DNA from: Propionimicrobium sp. PCR01-08-3 | Lineage (GTDB): Bacteria; Actinomycetota; Actinomycetes; Propionibacteriales; Propionibacteriaceae | NCBI RefSeq assembly: GCF_030286045.1 | Contig: NZ_CP127390.1 | Location: forward strand, 1,116,001 to 1,180,000 | DNA length: 64,000 bases | Reading direction: 5' to 3' | Part shown: positions 1 through 9,585 of the stretch, piece after piece | Numbering within the stretch: position 1 is the stretch's first letter | Layout of the letters: each line of letters opens with the position of its first letter | The notes under the pieces: model-generated | Seen by the model: only the letters and a program-made list of their open reading frames with translations | The model's database searches: none | Told to the model about the DNA's origin: nothing | Position numbers and translations under genes: made by a program

Positions 1-1
1 C

Positions 2-916
2 GCAGAACGCATCGCTTACGGCGACCTCGACCAACGGATGGCGGTCAAGGGCTCGGACGAACTGGCGAGGCTGGCCACCTCGATGAACAATATGGGCGCC
101 GAACTGCAACGTCAGATCGGGCAACTCGAAGACCTGTCCCGGGTTCAGCAACAGTTCGTCTCGGACGTCAGCCACGAATTGCGGACGCCGCTGACCACCA
201 TGCGCATGGCAACCGAGGTCCTGCACGACTCCCGCGACCAGTTCAGCCCCGAACTTGCGCGCAGCGTCGAACTCCTGCACGGCCAGGAGGAAAGGTTCGA
301 GTCGATGCTGGCCGATCTGCTCGAGATCTCGCGGTTCGATGCCGGAGCCGCACAACTCAGCTGCGATGACATCGACCTCGGCGATCTGGTGGCGGCCGAG
401 ATCAGTGCCCAGCAGGCGGTGGCCGCTTCGGCCGGCAGCGAACTCAACCTGCACCGAAGCGGGCCGTGTGTCGTTGAGGCTGACGCCAGGCGGGTGCAAC
501 GGATCGTCCGGAATCTGCTCAGCAACGCTCTGAATTATGGCGAGCATCGCCCGATCGATGTGCAGGTCGCCGGTGACTCCACGGCTGTTGGGTTGACGGT
601 CCGCGATCACGGTGCCGGCTTCGAACCCGGGCAGGCCGAGCAGGTCTTCCTGCGATTCTGGCGTGCGGACGAGTCGCGGAACCGTGTCATCGGCGGCACC
701 GGATTGGGGCTCGCCATCTCCTTGGAGGACGCCCGGCTGCACCACGGATGGCTCGACGCCTGGAGCCGGCCCGGAGAAGGCGCACAGTTCCGGCTGACAC
801 TGCCACGAACTCAACAGGTCGTCCTGGATCATTCACCGCTGCCCGCCCGCCCGGCCGATTCGAGCCCCGAGAGCACCGAACCGGCATCAGGCCACGAAAC
901 CGGAGCTGACCGATGA
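2..916 (+). CDS. mtrB: Sensor histidine kinase MtrB, 3' part only
   Basis: Partial: the frame is open to the left edge, leaving the last 304 residues. It starts inside a HAMP linker (GDLDQRM, then KGSDELARLA). The HisKA H-box VSDVSHELRTPL puts the phosphoacceptor His near fragment residue 58. The ATPase domain follows with N-box NLLSNALNYG, G1 box DHGAGF, F box FLRFWRADES and G2 box GGTGLGLAI. MtrB is the membrane kinase of the MtrAB system, which controls cell-wall and division genes in actinobacteria. Identity rests on domain order plus the following lpqB, whose ATG overlaps this stop (ATGA), the conserved mtrA-mtrB-lpqB arrangement. mtrA should lie just outside the window. Confidence 0.93.
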   Translation, partial: AERIAYGDLDQRMAVKGSDELARLATSMNNMGAELQRQIGQLEDLSRVQQQFVSDVSHELRTPLTTMRMATEVLHDSRDQFSPELARSVELLHGQEERFESMLADLLEISRFDAGAAQLSCDDIDLGDLVAAEISAQQAVAASAGSELNLHRSGPCVVEADARRVQRIVRNLLSNALNYGEHRPIDVQVAGDSTAVGLTVRDHGAGFEPGQAEQVFLRFWRADESRNRVIGGTGLGLAISLEDARLHHGWLDAWSRPGEGAQFRLTLPRTQQVVLDHSPLPARPADSSPESTEPASGHETGADR

Positions 917-2673
917 GACGTCGTGCCGTGATCTCGTTGCTGGTGCTGCTGGGCGTACTGTGCGGCTGCGGGAACTTCCCGACCTCGGGCCCGATCGAGA
1001 CGGTCGGCGACACCGGCAGCGGCGACCGCACAGCAGGCATCGACGTGGCAGCCCAGCCACCGGCGCCCGGGGCGAGCCCGGACGCAATACTGGAAGGCTT
1101 CTTCGCGGCGTGTGAATCACCGGCCGATGGCTACGGCGTGGCCAGACAATATCTGACCGACGAGGCGGCCGGCGAGTGGCGTCCCGAAACCGGTATCGAG
1201 GTATATGACCCCGCCGGCCATTCGCAGGTGATCACTTCGGACGGATCGGCCGTGGTCAAGGCGTCGCTGGTGGGCCACCTAGGCGCCGACCGTGTTTTCA
1301 CCGCGCTGCACGACGAGCCGTACGACCACAATTTCGAGCTCACGAAAGTCGGCGACGAGTGGCGAATCAGCAATCCGGGCGACGGCATCTTGATGTCCCG
1401 GCAGCGATTCCAGCAAGGGTTCGAAGGCGTGCCGGTCTATTTCTGGAGTTCTTCCGGTGATCGGCTGGTGAGTCAGCAGGTCTTCTTGAGGCAGCTGGAT
1501 TTCGGTCCGACAACGCCCGACGGGTTGGTCCGTGCCGTCATTCGCGGTCCCGGCGACTGGCTGCGTCCCTCGGTTCTGGAGGTGATACCCACCGACGCGA
1601 CCTCCAACGGAACCTGGGTCGACGATGACGGTATCGCCCACGTGTCGTTGAGCGCCGAGATCGAGGCCCTGAGCGCCGATCAGCGATTCCAGGCCGCCAC
1701 CCAGCTGTTGTTCACCCTCGCCTACTTCGACCAGATCACCGGGGTGCAGCTCAACGTGGGCGGGAATCCTTTGTCGATCAACGGGGCGGACGATGACGGG
1801 GTCGTGCATCTCGGCGCAGTTGCCAAGTATGACCCGCAGCGAGCCACTGCTTCCCGAGACCTGTATGTCGTGCAGGACGGTGGCGTCGTGCGGATTCCGG
1901 AATCCGATAACGCGGCGGCGCCTGTCCCGGTCGCGGGAGCGTTGGGTGCAGGCTGGGACGAGGGCATCGCCTCGATGGCGGTGTCGTCGTCCAGCGACGA
2001 GATCGCGGTCGTGAACGCGGCGGCCGACCGGCTCTACCGGGCGTCCGCCTCGGATGGCCAGCCCGAAGAGATCTATCACGGCAGCCAGTTGGCGAAGCCG
2101 CAATTCGACAGCGCCGGCACGCTTTGGACGCTGGACAACACCGCCGCGGGAGTGGCCGCCGTGACGATCACCAAGGCGGGCGAGCAGGCGATGATCCCGA
2201 TTCCGGAACTTGGTTCGGTCAGCGCGGTCAGTTTCGAGATCTCGCCCGACGGCGCGCGCATGGCGGTGGTCGTCCAAGATGGGCAGGCCACTCGGCTCGG
2301 TTGGCTCCGGCTACGAGGTAGTGCGGGCGACCTCACGATCGACGGCTGGCGCGAGCTTCCGCTCAACACGGCAGGGGGACAGATCGTGGCCCTCCGGCAG
2401 GTCGTGTTCGTCTCCGGTCAGCGGTTGATGGTGCTCGGCGCAACCGAGCGTGACGCCCAGTTAGCCGTCTATTCGTTCGACGCCGATGCTGCGCTGGTCA
2501 GCGCCCAAGGGCCGATCAGCGACACCGGCGCCCTGGCATTGGCCGCGATGCCGCAAGGTACCGGCGTCAGCGCCGCGATCGTCACCGCCGACGGGTTCGT
2601 GCTGCGGTATGAGGCCCAGTATCGCTGGGAGGAACTGCTCTCCGGAGCCACCGACGTCGCATTCCCGGGTTGA
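913..2673 (+). CDS. lpqB: Lipoprotein LpqB (GerMN and beta-propeller)
   Basis: 586-aa exported lipoprotein. The N-terminus has three arginines, a hydrophobic core and a lipobox LCGC, so Cys19 is the predicted lipidated residue. A GerMN-like domain follows (roughly residues 190-300, with VRAVIRGPGDWLRPS), then a C-terminal beta-propeller-like region. In mycobacteria LpqB interacts with the extracellular part of MtrB and modulates MtrA phosphorylation. The start overlaps the mtrB stop by four bases, indicating translational coupling. Length is typical of the family. Confidence 0.93.
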   Translation: MRRRAVISLLVLLGVLCGCGNFPTSGPIETVGDTGSGDRTAGIDVAAQPPAPGASPDAILEGFFAACESPADGYGVARQYLTDEAAGEWRPETGIEVYDPAGHSQVITSDGSAVVKASLVGHLGADRVFTALHDEPYDHNFELTKVGDEWRISNPGDGILMSRQRFQQGFEGVPVYFWSSSGDRLVSQQVFLRQLDFGPTTPDGLVRAVIRGPGDWLRPSVLEVIPTDATSNGTWVDDDGIAHVSLSAEIEALSADQRFQAATQLLFTLAYFDQITGVQLNVGGNPLSINGADDDGVVHLGAVAKYDPQRATASRDLYVVQDGGVVRIPESDNAAAPVPVAGALGAGWDEGIASMAVSSSSDEIAVVNAAADRLYRASASDGQPEEIYHGSQLAKPQFDSAGTLWTLDNTAAGVAAVTITKAGEQAMIPIPELGSVSAVSFEISPDGARMAVVVQDGQATRLGWLRLRGSAGDLTIDGWRELPLNTAGGQIVALRQVVFVSGQRLMVLGATERDAQLAVYSFDADAALVSAQGPISDTGALALAAMPQGTGVSAAIVTADGFVLRYEAQYRWEELLSGATDVAFPG

Positions 2674-2944
2674 GTGCCGCATCCCCGGTCGAACAGGGTC
2701 TGCCGCCGGAAACGGATCGGCCACGACCGGGATCATGATGCCTGGATTCAAGAACCAATCGGGCCGCCAGCGGCAGTGGGCTCAACTTCCCGATCTTGCG
2801 AAGTCGCCGGCCGAAATCGCTGGCCAAGGTGTCGCGTGGCGGAACATGTCAGGTGCCGGCTCCTCATGTTTCTCGGCAAGACCGGTTGTCCACAGCCGAA
2901 TATTTTTATGAACGGTTGCCGGGCCGCCCACCAATACTGGGGAC
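2674..2944. other. lpqB-comF spacer
   Basis: 271 bases with no credible gene; the frames present are not protein-like. A single DnaA-box-like 9-mer, TTGTCCACA, lies at 2886-2894. An AT-rich patch at about 2900-2911 just before the ComF gene could belong to its promoter. Confidence 0.5.
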
Positions 2945-3640
2945 ATGCCGCCAAACCTGCTGAAGCTGCGGGACGCCACCGCGGACCTGACTTTGGGCGC
3001 GGCCTGTCCGAGCTGCAAAATTCCCGGATGGGGACTGTGCCCTGCCTGCCGTGCGCGGCTTCCTGCCGAACCGCATCAGGTTGCGCGTCCGGCCTGGCTT
3101 CACGGTTTTCCGGTGATGGCCACGGGCTGGTATCTGGAACCGGTATCGCAGCTGATCATCGCGCACAAGGACGAAGGAGCCTGGCAGTTGTCCCGGTTGC
3201 TCGGCAGGCTGCTGGCATTGGCGGTCGATGCCGTCCGGTCGCCGGATCCCGAGCTGCCGTTGAGCCTGGTGCCGGTGCCGTCTGACCGATCGGCCACCAG
3301 GCGACGAGGCTACGATCATGGCCGCGCGCTGGCCCGTGCCGCTGCCGGACGACTCGGCATGCGCATGCTTCCGTTGCTGCGCAGGACCCGAGAGGCCAGC
3401 GACCAGGTGGGCAGGACGCAGCTGGCCCGGCTGGCCAGCCAGCGGCAGACCATGACCGCTACACGCACGGCCCGGTCGGTGGCGGTGATCGTGACCGATG
3501 ATGTGGTGACAACAGGATCAACGATGGCGGAGGCGATCCGTGCACTGCGATCGGCAGGCCACTTCGTGTACGGCGCGGCAGCCGTATGCGACACCCCGCG
3601 ATACTCGGTCTCACCGGGCTTCGGCGGACAGGTCCGGTGA
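2945..3640 (+). CDS. ComF family phosphoribosyltransferase-like protein
   Basis: 231 aa. The N-terminus carries a zinc-ribbon-like set of four cysteines (C21, C24, C32, C35) typical of ComFC proteins. The type I phosphoribosyltransferase fold ends in a PRPP-loop signature, VIVTDDVVTTGST, near residues 180-192. Family members support DNA uptake or recombination in competent bacteria; the substrate is unknown in actinobacteria. The place between lpqB and hpf matches the mycobacterial order (Rv3242c). ATG 2945 is chosen because the cysteine motif begins 20 residues later, as in relatives. Confidence 0.88.
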   Translation: MPPNLLKLRDATADLTLGAACPSCKIPGWGLCPACRARLPAEPHQVARPAWLHGFPVMATGWYLEPVSQLIIAHKDEGAWQLSRLLGRLLALAVDAVRSPDPELPLSLVPVPSDRSATRRRGYDHGRALARAAAGRLGMRMLPLLRRTREASDQVGRTQLARLASQRQTMTATRTARSVAVIVTDDVVTTGSTMAEAIRALRSAGHFVYGAAAVCDTPRYSVSPGFGGQVR

Positions 3641-3982
3641 ACGTGGGACCTCTTGGGGATTCGGCGGACGAGCCCGTCGAGGGGCGAGACAAGGAGAACC
3701 CGCAGGTTTCGGCAATCCGCGCGTCAACCGTTCGTCGGCCTCGGCAATCCGAGCAAGCTCGATTGTCCTCAACCTTCCTCGGGGTGTCGCTCATAGCGGA
3801 CGTGCATCGGCGGATTCAGGGTAACGTTGATGCATGGCACGATCTGTTGGCGCGTTGATCCGGTCCTATCCGGCCGGGGAAACGTTGCTGAGAGGTCGTG
3901 TCATTTGTTCTCCGCCCCCGGCGGCATGCTGCCGCTGGACGGCTGATTGGCAGCAATCAGTCCGCACTAGGAAGGAATGATC
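3641..3982 (+). promoter_or_regulatory. hpf leader with two tandem hairpins
   Basis: 342 bases without a gene. Two adjacent hairpins precede the hpf Shine-Dalgarno: a 6-bp stem at 3921-3926/3930-3935, and a stem of 7+3 bp with one bulged T at 3940-3949/3954-3964 (loop GCAG). The second ends about five bases before AGGAAGGA (3969-3976), close enough to affect ribosome access. The rest of the spacer shows nothing I can assign. Confidence 0.45.
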
Positions 3983-4600
3983 ATGGACGTCAGTATCACC
4001 GGTAGGCATCTGACCATCTCGGATGACACCCGCGAGCAGGTCAGCGACGAGCTGACCGCAACTGTCGAGAAACTCCGCGATCGCATGATCCGGGCCGAGG
4101 TTGAGTTCACTCAGGCCGAGACCAAGGGAGACCCGGACGGCGAGATCCGCTGCGAGATCACGCTGCGAGGCAAAGGACCGGTGATCCGGGCCGGAGCCAA
4201 CGCGTCCGACAAGATGATCGCTTTCGATCGTGCGGAAGAAAAGCTCAAGGCTCAACTACGTAAGGCCGCTGACCGGCGTAAGCGCCGTCGTGGGCTGCGC
4301 GGTGCGAAAGAATTCGTGGGCGCAGAGCCTTCGGCCACGGCAGTCGAAGAGAACATGGACGAAGAAGTCGCCACCCGCAAGGTTGCGGGCGACGTCGAGA
4401 TGACCGGCGACGGACCGCTGGTGGTGCGTGAGAAGCGGTTCGACACCGTTCCGCTGACCTTGGCGCAGGCGCTGGACGAGATGGAATTGGTCGGGCACGA
4501 CTTCTTCTTGTACGTCGATGCGGAGACTTCGGAACCGAGCGTGGTCTACCGCCGCAAGGCATACGACTACGGCGTCATTCACCTGGCGGTGAGCCAGTGA
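3983..4600 (+). CDS. hpf: Ribosome hibernation promoting factor, long form
   Basis: 205 aa. The N-terminal domain (MDVSITGRHLTISDD...) is the RaiA/HPF fold that binds the small subunit. The C-terminal domain, beginning near KRFDTVPLTLAQALDEMEL, is the long-HPF dimerisation tail that pairs ribosomes into 100S particles. A charged linker joins them. An ATG also occurs at 3977, but AGGAAGGA ends at 3976 and would abut it; the second ATG at 3983 has a six-base spacing and is preferred. secA follows, as in mycobacteria (Rv3241c-Rv3240c). Confidence 0.92.
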   Translation: MDVSITGRHLTISDDTREQVSDELTATVEKLRDRMIRAEVEFTQAETKGDPDGEIRCEITLRGKGPVIRAGANASDKMIAFDRAEEKLKAQLRKAADRRKRRRGLRGAKEFVGAEPSATAVEENMDEEVATRKVAGDVEMTGDGPLVVREKRFDTVPLTLAQALDEMELVGHDFFLYVDAETSEPSVVYRRKAYDYGVIHLAVSQ

Positions 4601-5062
4601 CGATCGGTGAAGAGATCTGAAAAGGTTGCGCCGATGGACTCGGTCGCACAAGACCACGCTCAACGCGCGTGAGCTTTGAGTGATGGGCGTGACAAAGAAG
4701 TAGTGCAGTAAGGTCCCTCCAGAGAATTACTGCTGCGTGACGCATTAATTCTCTGTCAGTCCCTAATCCTCCGGAGGGTCCTGGGTGGGGCGTCGCAGAT
4801 GCGGCGCCCCACACCTGTTCTCGCACCCCAGGATCTTCACCCTGACGGCAGCGATCGCCGTACCTTGGCCGGCACCAATTGTTGTCATACGCGAATCACG
4901 CGGCATCATTCGACGACTCACCGATAGAAGGTTCGATGGTTCGAACGCTGATTGATGACGGTGTGCGTCCATATTCGGCCACGAACTACACTGGTGCACG
5001 CTGCTGTCATAGGGGCGCATCCGGCGTGCCTGGCGGCGAGGATTCAGCAAAGGACGTATCCC
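4601..5062 (+). promoter_or_regulatory. Structured hpf-secA spacer
   Basis: 462 bases with no convincing gene but notable inverted repeats. Segment 4712-4720 can pair with 4773-4781 (8 of 9 positions). Directly inside it 4721-4729 pairs perfectly with 4746-4754. The palindrome CCTCCGGAGG (4768-4777) would compete with the outer stem. A 12-bp hairpin with loop AGAT follows (4785-4796/4801-4812) without a long T-run. It could terminate hpf, form a secA leader, or both. Confidence 0.5.
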
Positions 5063-8008
5063 GTGGGTTTCATGGACCGCCTGCTCAGTGTCGGCGAGGG
5101 ACGCACGCTGAAGCGAATGCAGAAGATCGCTCAGCAGATCAACAGCATCGAAGACGACTACGTCGAGATGGACGACGACGAACTGCGCGCCCAAACCACC
5201 GATTTCAAGCAGCGTCTGGAGAACGGGGAAGATCTCGACAAGCTGCTTCCCGAAGCCTTCGCCACCGTCCGTGAGGCCTCTAACCGAGTGCTCGGCAAGC
5301 GTCCATTCGATGTGCAGCTGGTCGGCGGTATCGCCCTTCATGAGGCCAACATCGCCGAGATGAAAACCGGTGAAGGCAAGACGATCGTCGCGCTGATGCC
5401 GAGCTATCTGAACGCGCTCAGCGGCGAGGGCGTCCACGTGGTCACGGTCAACGATTACCTGGCGCAATACCAGTCGGAGCAGATGGGCCGCGTCCACCAC
5501 TTTCTGGGTCTCGATGTCGGCGTGATCCTGTCGCAGATGACACCCGCTCAACGCCGGGTGGCCTACAACAAGGACATCACCTACGGCACGAACAACGAGT
5601 TCGGTTTCGACTACCTGCGCGACAACATGGCGCTCAGCCCCGACGACCTGGTGCAGCGCGGGCATCACTACGCGATCGTCGACGAGGTCGATTCGATCCT
5701 CGTCGATGAGGCCCGTACCCCGCTGATTATTTCCGGTCCGGCTACCGAGAACAAGCAGTGGTACCCGGTTTTCTCCAGGCTCGCCAACAGGCTGAAGCGC
5801 GACGTCGACTACGAGGTCGATGAGAAGAAGCGCACCGTTTCGGTGCTCTCGCATGGCATCGAGACCACCGAGGACGTGCTGGGTGTCGAGAACCTCTATG
5901 AGAGCGCGAACACCCCGCTGATCGGCTACCTCAACAACTCGATCCGGGCCAAGGAGCTTTTCCATCGTGACCGCGACTATGTGGTTGCTCAGGGCGAGGT
6001 GCTGATCGTCGACGAGCACACCGGCCGCACCCTGGTCGGACGCCGCTACAACGAGGGCCTGCACCAGGCGCTGGAGGCCAAGGAAGGTGTCTCGATCAAG
6101 GACGAGTACCAGACACTGGCCACGATCACCTTGCAGAACTACTTCCGGATGTACGACAAGCTCGCCGGCATGACCGGCACCGCGAAGACCGAAGAGAGCG
6201 AGTTCCAGAAGATCTACGGCCTCGGCGTGCTGGAGATCCCGACCAACAAGCCGATGATCCGCACCGACCAGTCCGACCTGATCTACCGCACCGAGGCCGC
6301 CAAGTTCGACGCCATCGTTGCCGACGTCGCCGAACGCTACGAGAACGGACAGCCGGTACTGATCGGAACCGCCTCGGTCAACAAATCCGAGCTGCTCAGC
6401 AAACAACTGAAGAAGGCCGGCATTCCACACGAGGTGCTGAACGCGAAACAGCACGCGCGGGAGGCCGCGATCGTCGCGATGGCCGGACGCAAGGGTGCCG
6501 TCACCGTCGCCACCAACATGGCCGGCCGCGGCACCGATATCATGCTGGGCGGCAACCCCGAATTCCTCGCCGACCAGGTTCTGCAGGAAAAAGGCATCGA
6601 TCCGGTCGAGAACCGTGAGGAGTACGAGGCCGAGTGGCCCGACACTCTGAAAGAGCTGAGCGAGCAGACCGAGTCACAACACGAGCAGGTCGTCGAGGCA
6701 GGCGGCCTGTATGTGGTGGGCTCCGAACGGCACGAGTCCAGGCGCATCGACAATCAGCTTCGCGGCCGATCCGGGCGTCAGGGTGACCCGGGTGAGAGCC
6801 GGTTCTATCTGTCTCTCGAGGACGATCTGCTCCGGCTGTTCAAGGGCGAGGTGATCGAGCGGGCAATGGTCTCGCTCAACGTGCCGGACGATGAGCCGAT
6901 CGAAATGAAGATGATCACCAAGGCCATCGAGAGTGCTCAGAAGCAGGTCGAGGCGCAGAACTTCGAAATGCGTAAGAACGTGCTGAAGTACGACGATGTC
7001 ATGAACCGTCAGCGGCATGCGATCTACGGTGACCGGATGAAGGTGCTGGAGGGCACGCCGGTCGACGACCAGTTGCGCGACACCGTCGACCATGTGGTGC
7101 GTTCGGGCGTCCAGCAGTACACCACCGGGCTGCCCGACGATTGGGATCTCGACGGGTTGTGGGCCGAGATGAAGAAGCTCTACCCGGTCACCCTCGACCA
7201 GGACGAGTGGGAGAGCGTCGACGACGAGAAGGAATTGGCCGATGCCTTCGGAGAAGACGCGGCCAAGGCCTACGACACTCGCGAAGAGACCCTCGGCGAA
7301 GAGAACATGCGCGAGCTCGAGCGTCAGGTGTGGCTGACCGTGCTCGACCGCAAATGGCGCGAGCATCTCTATGAGATGGACTACCTGCGCGAGGGCATCG
7401 GGCTGCGCGCCATGGCGCAGCGCGATCCGCTGGTGGAATACCAGCGCGAGGGCGCCCAGATGTTCGATCAGATGCGTGACGGCTTCTCCGAAGAGGTCGT
7501 CGGCTACCTGTTCAACATCGATGTGCAGGTCGTTCCGGACGACAAGTCCGCTGCGCCTCAACTGAGCACCGACAGCGCTGCTGCGGCCGCCGGCAAGCTG
7601 GGTGGAGTCAGTGCGGCCGCGACCACCGGTGCGGACGAGGCAGTCGCGGCGTCCAAGAAGGCCCAGGCGGCAAAGAAGAAGACGACCGCTGGAAAGACTG
7701 CTGCGAGCAGCAAGCCTGCGACTTCCAAGGCGGCGTCCACATCCACCACTGCTCCCAAACGCCGGGCAGGCGTCGATGGCGCCGAGCCGAAGCGGGCCGA
7801 GAAGGTGCGCATCAAGGGTGCCGAGTCGGCTGCGGACGCGAGCAAGCTGAGCTATTCGGCGCCCGACGAACAAGGTGACGCCGACAAGAAGAAGGACGCA
7901 GCCGCCGCCGCGGACCCGTACGCAGGTGTCGGCCGCAACCAGCCCTGCCCGTGCGGTTCGGGCAAGAAGTTCAAGATGTGCCACGGACGAAACCCGAACG
8001 CCGCCTGA
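5063..8008 (+). CDS. secA: Protein translocase ATPase SecA
   Basis: 981 aa from GTG 5063, chosen because AAAGGA (5049-5054) lies eight bases upstream and the product begins [13 protein letters not shown] as in relatives; ATG 5072 is the alternative. SecA drives preproteins through SecYEG. Visible are Walker A (MKTGEGKT, near residue 100), [20 protein letters not shown], the nucleotide-fold-2 signature [17 protein letters not shown], and a C-terminal zinc-binding SEC-C motif [14 protein letters not shown]. An Ala/Lys-rich low-complexity linker of about 130 residues separates the scaffold from SEC-C. This is the essential SecA1-type protein. Confidence 0.96.
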   Translation: MGFMDRLLSVGEGRTLKRMQKIAQQINSIEDDYVEMDDDELRAQTTDFKQRLENGEDLDKLLPEAFATVREASNRVLGKRPFDVQLVGGIALHEANIAEMKTGEGKTIVALMPSYLNALSGEGVHVVTVNDYLAQYQSEQMGRVHHFLGLDVGVILSQMTPAQRRVAYNKDITYGTNNEFGFDYLRDNMALSPDDLVQRGHHYAIVDEVDSILVDEARTPLIISGPATENKQWYPVFSRLANRLKRDVDYEVDEKKRTVSVLSHGIETTEDVLGVENLYESANTPLIGYLNNSIRAKELFHRDRDYVVAQGEVLIVDEHTGRTLVGRRYNEGLHQALEAKEGVSIKDEYQTLATITLQNYFRMYDKLAGMTGTAKTEESEFQKIYGLGVLEIPTNKPMIRTDQSDLIYRTEAAKFDAIVADVAERYENGQPVLIGTASVNKSELLSKQLKKAGIPHEVLNAKQHAREAAIVAMAGRKGAVTVATNMAGRGTDIMLGGNPEFLADQVLQEKGIDPVENREEYEAEWPDTLKELSEQTESQHEQVVEAGGLYVVGSERHESRRIDNQLRGRSGRQGDPGESRFYLSLEDDLLRLFKGEVIERAMVSLNVPDDEPIEMKMITKAIESAQKQVEAQNFEMRKNVLKYDDVMNRQRHAIYGDRMKVLEGTPVDDQLRDTVDHVVRSGVQQYTTGLPDDWDLDGLWAEMKKLYPVTLDQDEWESVDDEKELADAFGEDAAKAYDTREETLGEENMRELERQVWLTVLDRKWREHLYEMDYLREGIGLRAMAQRDPLVEYQREGAQMFDQMRDGFSEEVVGYLFNIDVQVVPDDKSAAPQLSTDSAAAAAGKLGGVSAAATTGADEAVAASKKAQAAKKKTTAGKTAASSKPATSKAASTSTTAPKRRAGVDGAEPKRAEKVRIKGAESAADASKLSYSAPDEQGDADKKKDAAAAADPYAGVGRNQPCPCGSGKKFKMCHGRNPNAA

Positions 8009-8009
8009 G

Positions 8010-8036
8010 CGCCTCGTCGCCTGCGAGGCGGGCTTT
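8010..8036 (+). terminator. secA terminator
   Basis: 7-bp GC stem at 8010-8016/8024-8030 with a seven-base loop, then GGCTTTT. It begins two bases after the secA stop. Confidence 0.8.
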
Positions 8037-8200
8037 TGCGGCCTCTCGATTGAGACAGAAGATCGTGGACCGCTCACAAGCAGATGCCTCGGCTTGTGAT
8101 CAGCGTTCACTGCAAGATCAATCGGCGATCCCGTTCCCATTGGTGCCTTGGGGCGCCGAGGCTTTGCCATCACGCGATGCGCTAGTTCTTTGTCAAGTCC

Positions 8201-8653
8201 TTACGGGCTCCAGGAGCAGCCGGGCAGCAGGATCTTCAGTCCGGGGCAGGTCCATCGTCCGCTTCGGGTCTCCAGGTACAGGCCGGCCGATAACACTCGG
8301 GTCGGGTAGGCGATCTGGATGCGTCCTTCGATGTGGCCCGGCCAGGTCTCGGCCAGATTGATCCGTGCGATACGAATCGGTTCCTCACGGTGCGCCCTGA
8401 TCCACGCGGACAAGGCCTCGCATTCGGAGAAGGACAACCAGCGTCCGAGCTGTTTGGGATCCCGGCGCCGGGTGAGTGTCTCGACGAGGCGTTGCGCCAG
8501 GTGGGTGGCCAGGATACGGGCGTCGGCGCAGACCGGGTTTGCCTGCCAGGTGGTCACATCGGCGAGCATGGCCAGTTCGTCCCAGCCATGCAGCCCGATC
8601 GATCTGGCGAGTAGCTGATCGGCGGGGACGAGTAGTTCAGTGGCGAATTCCAT
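8201..8653 (-). CDS. DUF6459 (Rv3235-like) protein
   Basis: 150 aa, convergent with secA. The central helix ATHLAQRLVETL, followed by QLGRWLSFSECEAL and the C-terminal strand pair ending SGRWTCPGLKIL, match my memory of the small Rv3235-like family encoded beside secA in many actinobacteria. No catalytic motif, signal peptide or membrane segment is visible and the function is unknown. It is divergent from the DUF6912 gene, its usual partner. Start ATG is at 8653. Family assignment is from recalled pattern. Confidence 0.75.
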   Translation of the reverse strand: MEFATELLVPADQLLARSIGLHGWDELAMLADVTTWQANPVCADARILATHLAQRLVETLTRRRDPKQLGRWLSFSECEALSAWIRAHREEPIRIARINLAETWPGHIEGRIQIAYPTRVLSAGLYLETRSGRWTCPGLKILLPGCSWSP

Positions 8654-8702
8654 GCCTCAGCATGGGCGTGTTTCCCGCCGGGACGAGCGAAGCCGGCAAT
8701 AT

Positions 8703-8751
8703 CTGTGGACAAGTCGAGCAACGCCGGCGAAAATCGTCGACTTGTCCACAG
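8703..8751. repeat. 15-bp inverted repeat with two opposed DnaA boxes
   Basis: A perfect 15-bp inverted repeat, 8703-8717 and 8737-8751, is separated by 19 bases. Each arm contains TGTGGACAA or its complement TTGTCCACA, the high-GC actinobacterial DnaA box. It lies in the 336-base divergent spacer (8654-8989) between DUF6459 and DUF6912; nothing else was seen in that spacer. Confidence 0.8.
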
Positions 8752-8989
8752 CTTTCGGGTTTACCTGGCTGCGACGGAGGGTCCCGAGCGTATCGACGAG
8801 TGTCGTAGCATCGGGCCGCGTCGCGGCGGCTGGGTGACAATGCGCCCTTGGCTCGCGAGCGACCGTGTCCGGTGCGGCGCGCGTCACGACTCGTCGACGG
8901 AGCCGGTGAGAACCTCCTACGTGCGCCGCCTACGGCTGGGCATTGATGATCGGCTACCCTCGAATGGCGGACAAGATGAGGAGCAAGCG

Positions 8990-9463
8990 ATGACGGAGCG
9001 AGTACTGGTGTGCGTCCCGGTCGATGCGGGTGAGGCGGGCCGGATAGCCGAGGGCCATACTCTGCCAGGGCCCGTGCAGGCGTTCACGGCGAATGATGCT
9101 CTGCTGGATGCTTTTGGCTTGCAGCCCTCCGATGATGAACAGGCCGAGTACGCGGTGCTGCTGCTGGCCGGACTGTATGGCCTGATCCGGTACGGCGCCC
9201 GCCTGGTATTGACGGCCTTGGTCGATCCGCAGACGCTGACCGAAGGCGAGGAGGCCGACAACGGGGGAGTGGCGCTGAGTGAACTTGCGGCCGGCAGCGT
9301 CGAGGCCTGGTTCAGCGATGAGGACGACGTCCTGCTGCCCGAGCTCCGCGAGGCGGTCTCCGGTCTGAGCTTGGACGATGCTTGGGACACGTCGGAGATA
9401 ACGGCGCTGCACGCCGACCACGATCTTGCCTGGCATTCGATCACGGAGTTACCCCGCCGCTGA
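8990..9463 (+). CDS. DUF6912 family protein
   Basis: 157 aa from ATG 8990, preceded by GAGGAG five bases upstream; the longer open frame before it has no site and poor protein character. The protein is small, acidic and soluble, with an N-terminal strand RVLVCVPVDAGEAG and C-terminal LAWHSITELPRR, matching the recalled DUF6912 pattern (ends in W-(Y/H)-x-x-x-E-L-P). The family is actinobacterial, unknown in function, and often next to DUF6459. The DnaA-box inverted repeat sits in its upstream region. Confidence 0.75.
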   Translation: MTERVLVCVPVDAGEAGRIAEGHTLPGPVQAFTANDALLDAFGLQPSDDEQAEYAVLLLAGLYGLIRYGARLVLTALVDPQTLTEGEEADNGGVALSELAAGSVEAWFSDEDDVLLPELREAVSGLSLDDAWDTSEITALHADHDLAWHSITELPRR

Positions 9464-9511
9464 ATAATTCGCCCGGATTCATCCGGCTCCATCGCGTTTG
9501 GCTACCAGAAA

Positions 9512-9545
9512 TCGGGTCCCGCCATGCGAAGGTGACGGGACCCGA
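9512..9545. terminator. Bidirectional terminator
   Basis: 10-bp stem at 9512-9521/9536-9545 with a 14-base loop, between the convergent DUF6912 and transaldolase-like genes. TTTCTGG follows on the minus strand and a T-rich stretch (TGTTTGTTC) on the plus strand. Confidence 0.75.
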
Positions 9546-9585
9546 CTGATGTTTGTTCAGCCCTTACCCGGGCATCAGCCTGGGG

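Noticed and set aside
2886-2894. Single DnaA-box-like 9-mer before the ComF gene
   Set aside because: One 9-mer is expected about once by chance in a window this size; no partner box is nearby.
2674-3285. 203-codon frame after lpqB
   Set aside because: Overlaps the ComF gene in another frame, Arg/Gly-rich, no ribosome site.
4763-6454. 563-codon minus-strand frame over secA
   Set aside because: Antisense shadow of SecA with unnatural composition; covers the conserved SecA motor domain.
7640-7770. Low-complexity Ala/Lys repeats in secA
   Set aside because: Irregular linker between scaffold and SEC-C domain, normal for actinobacterial SecA; not a DNA repeat element.
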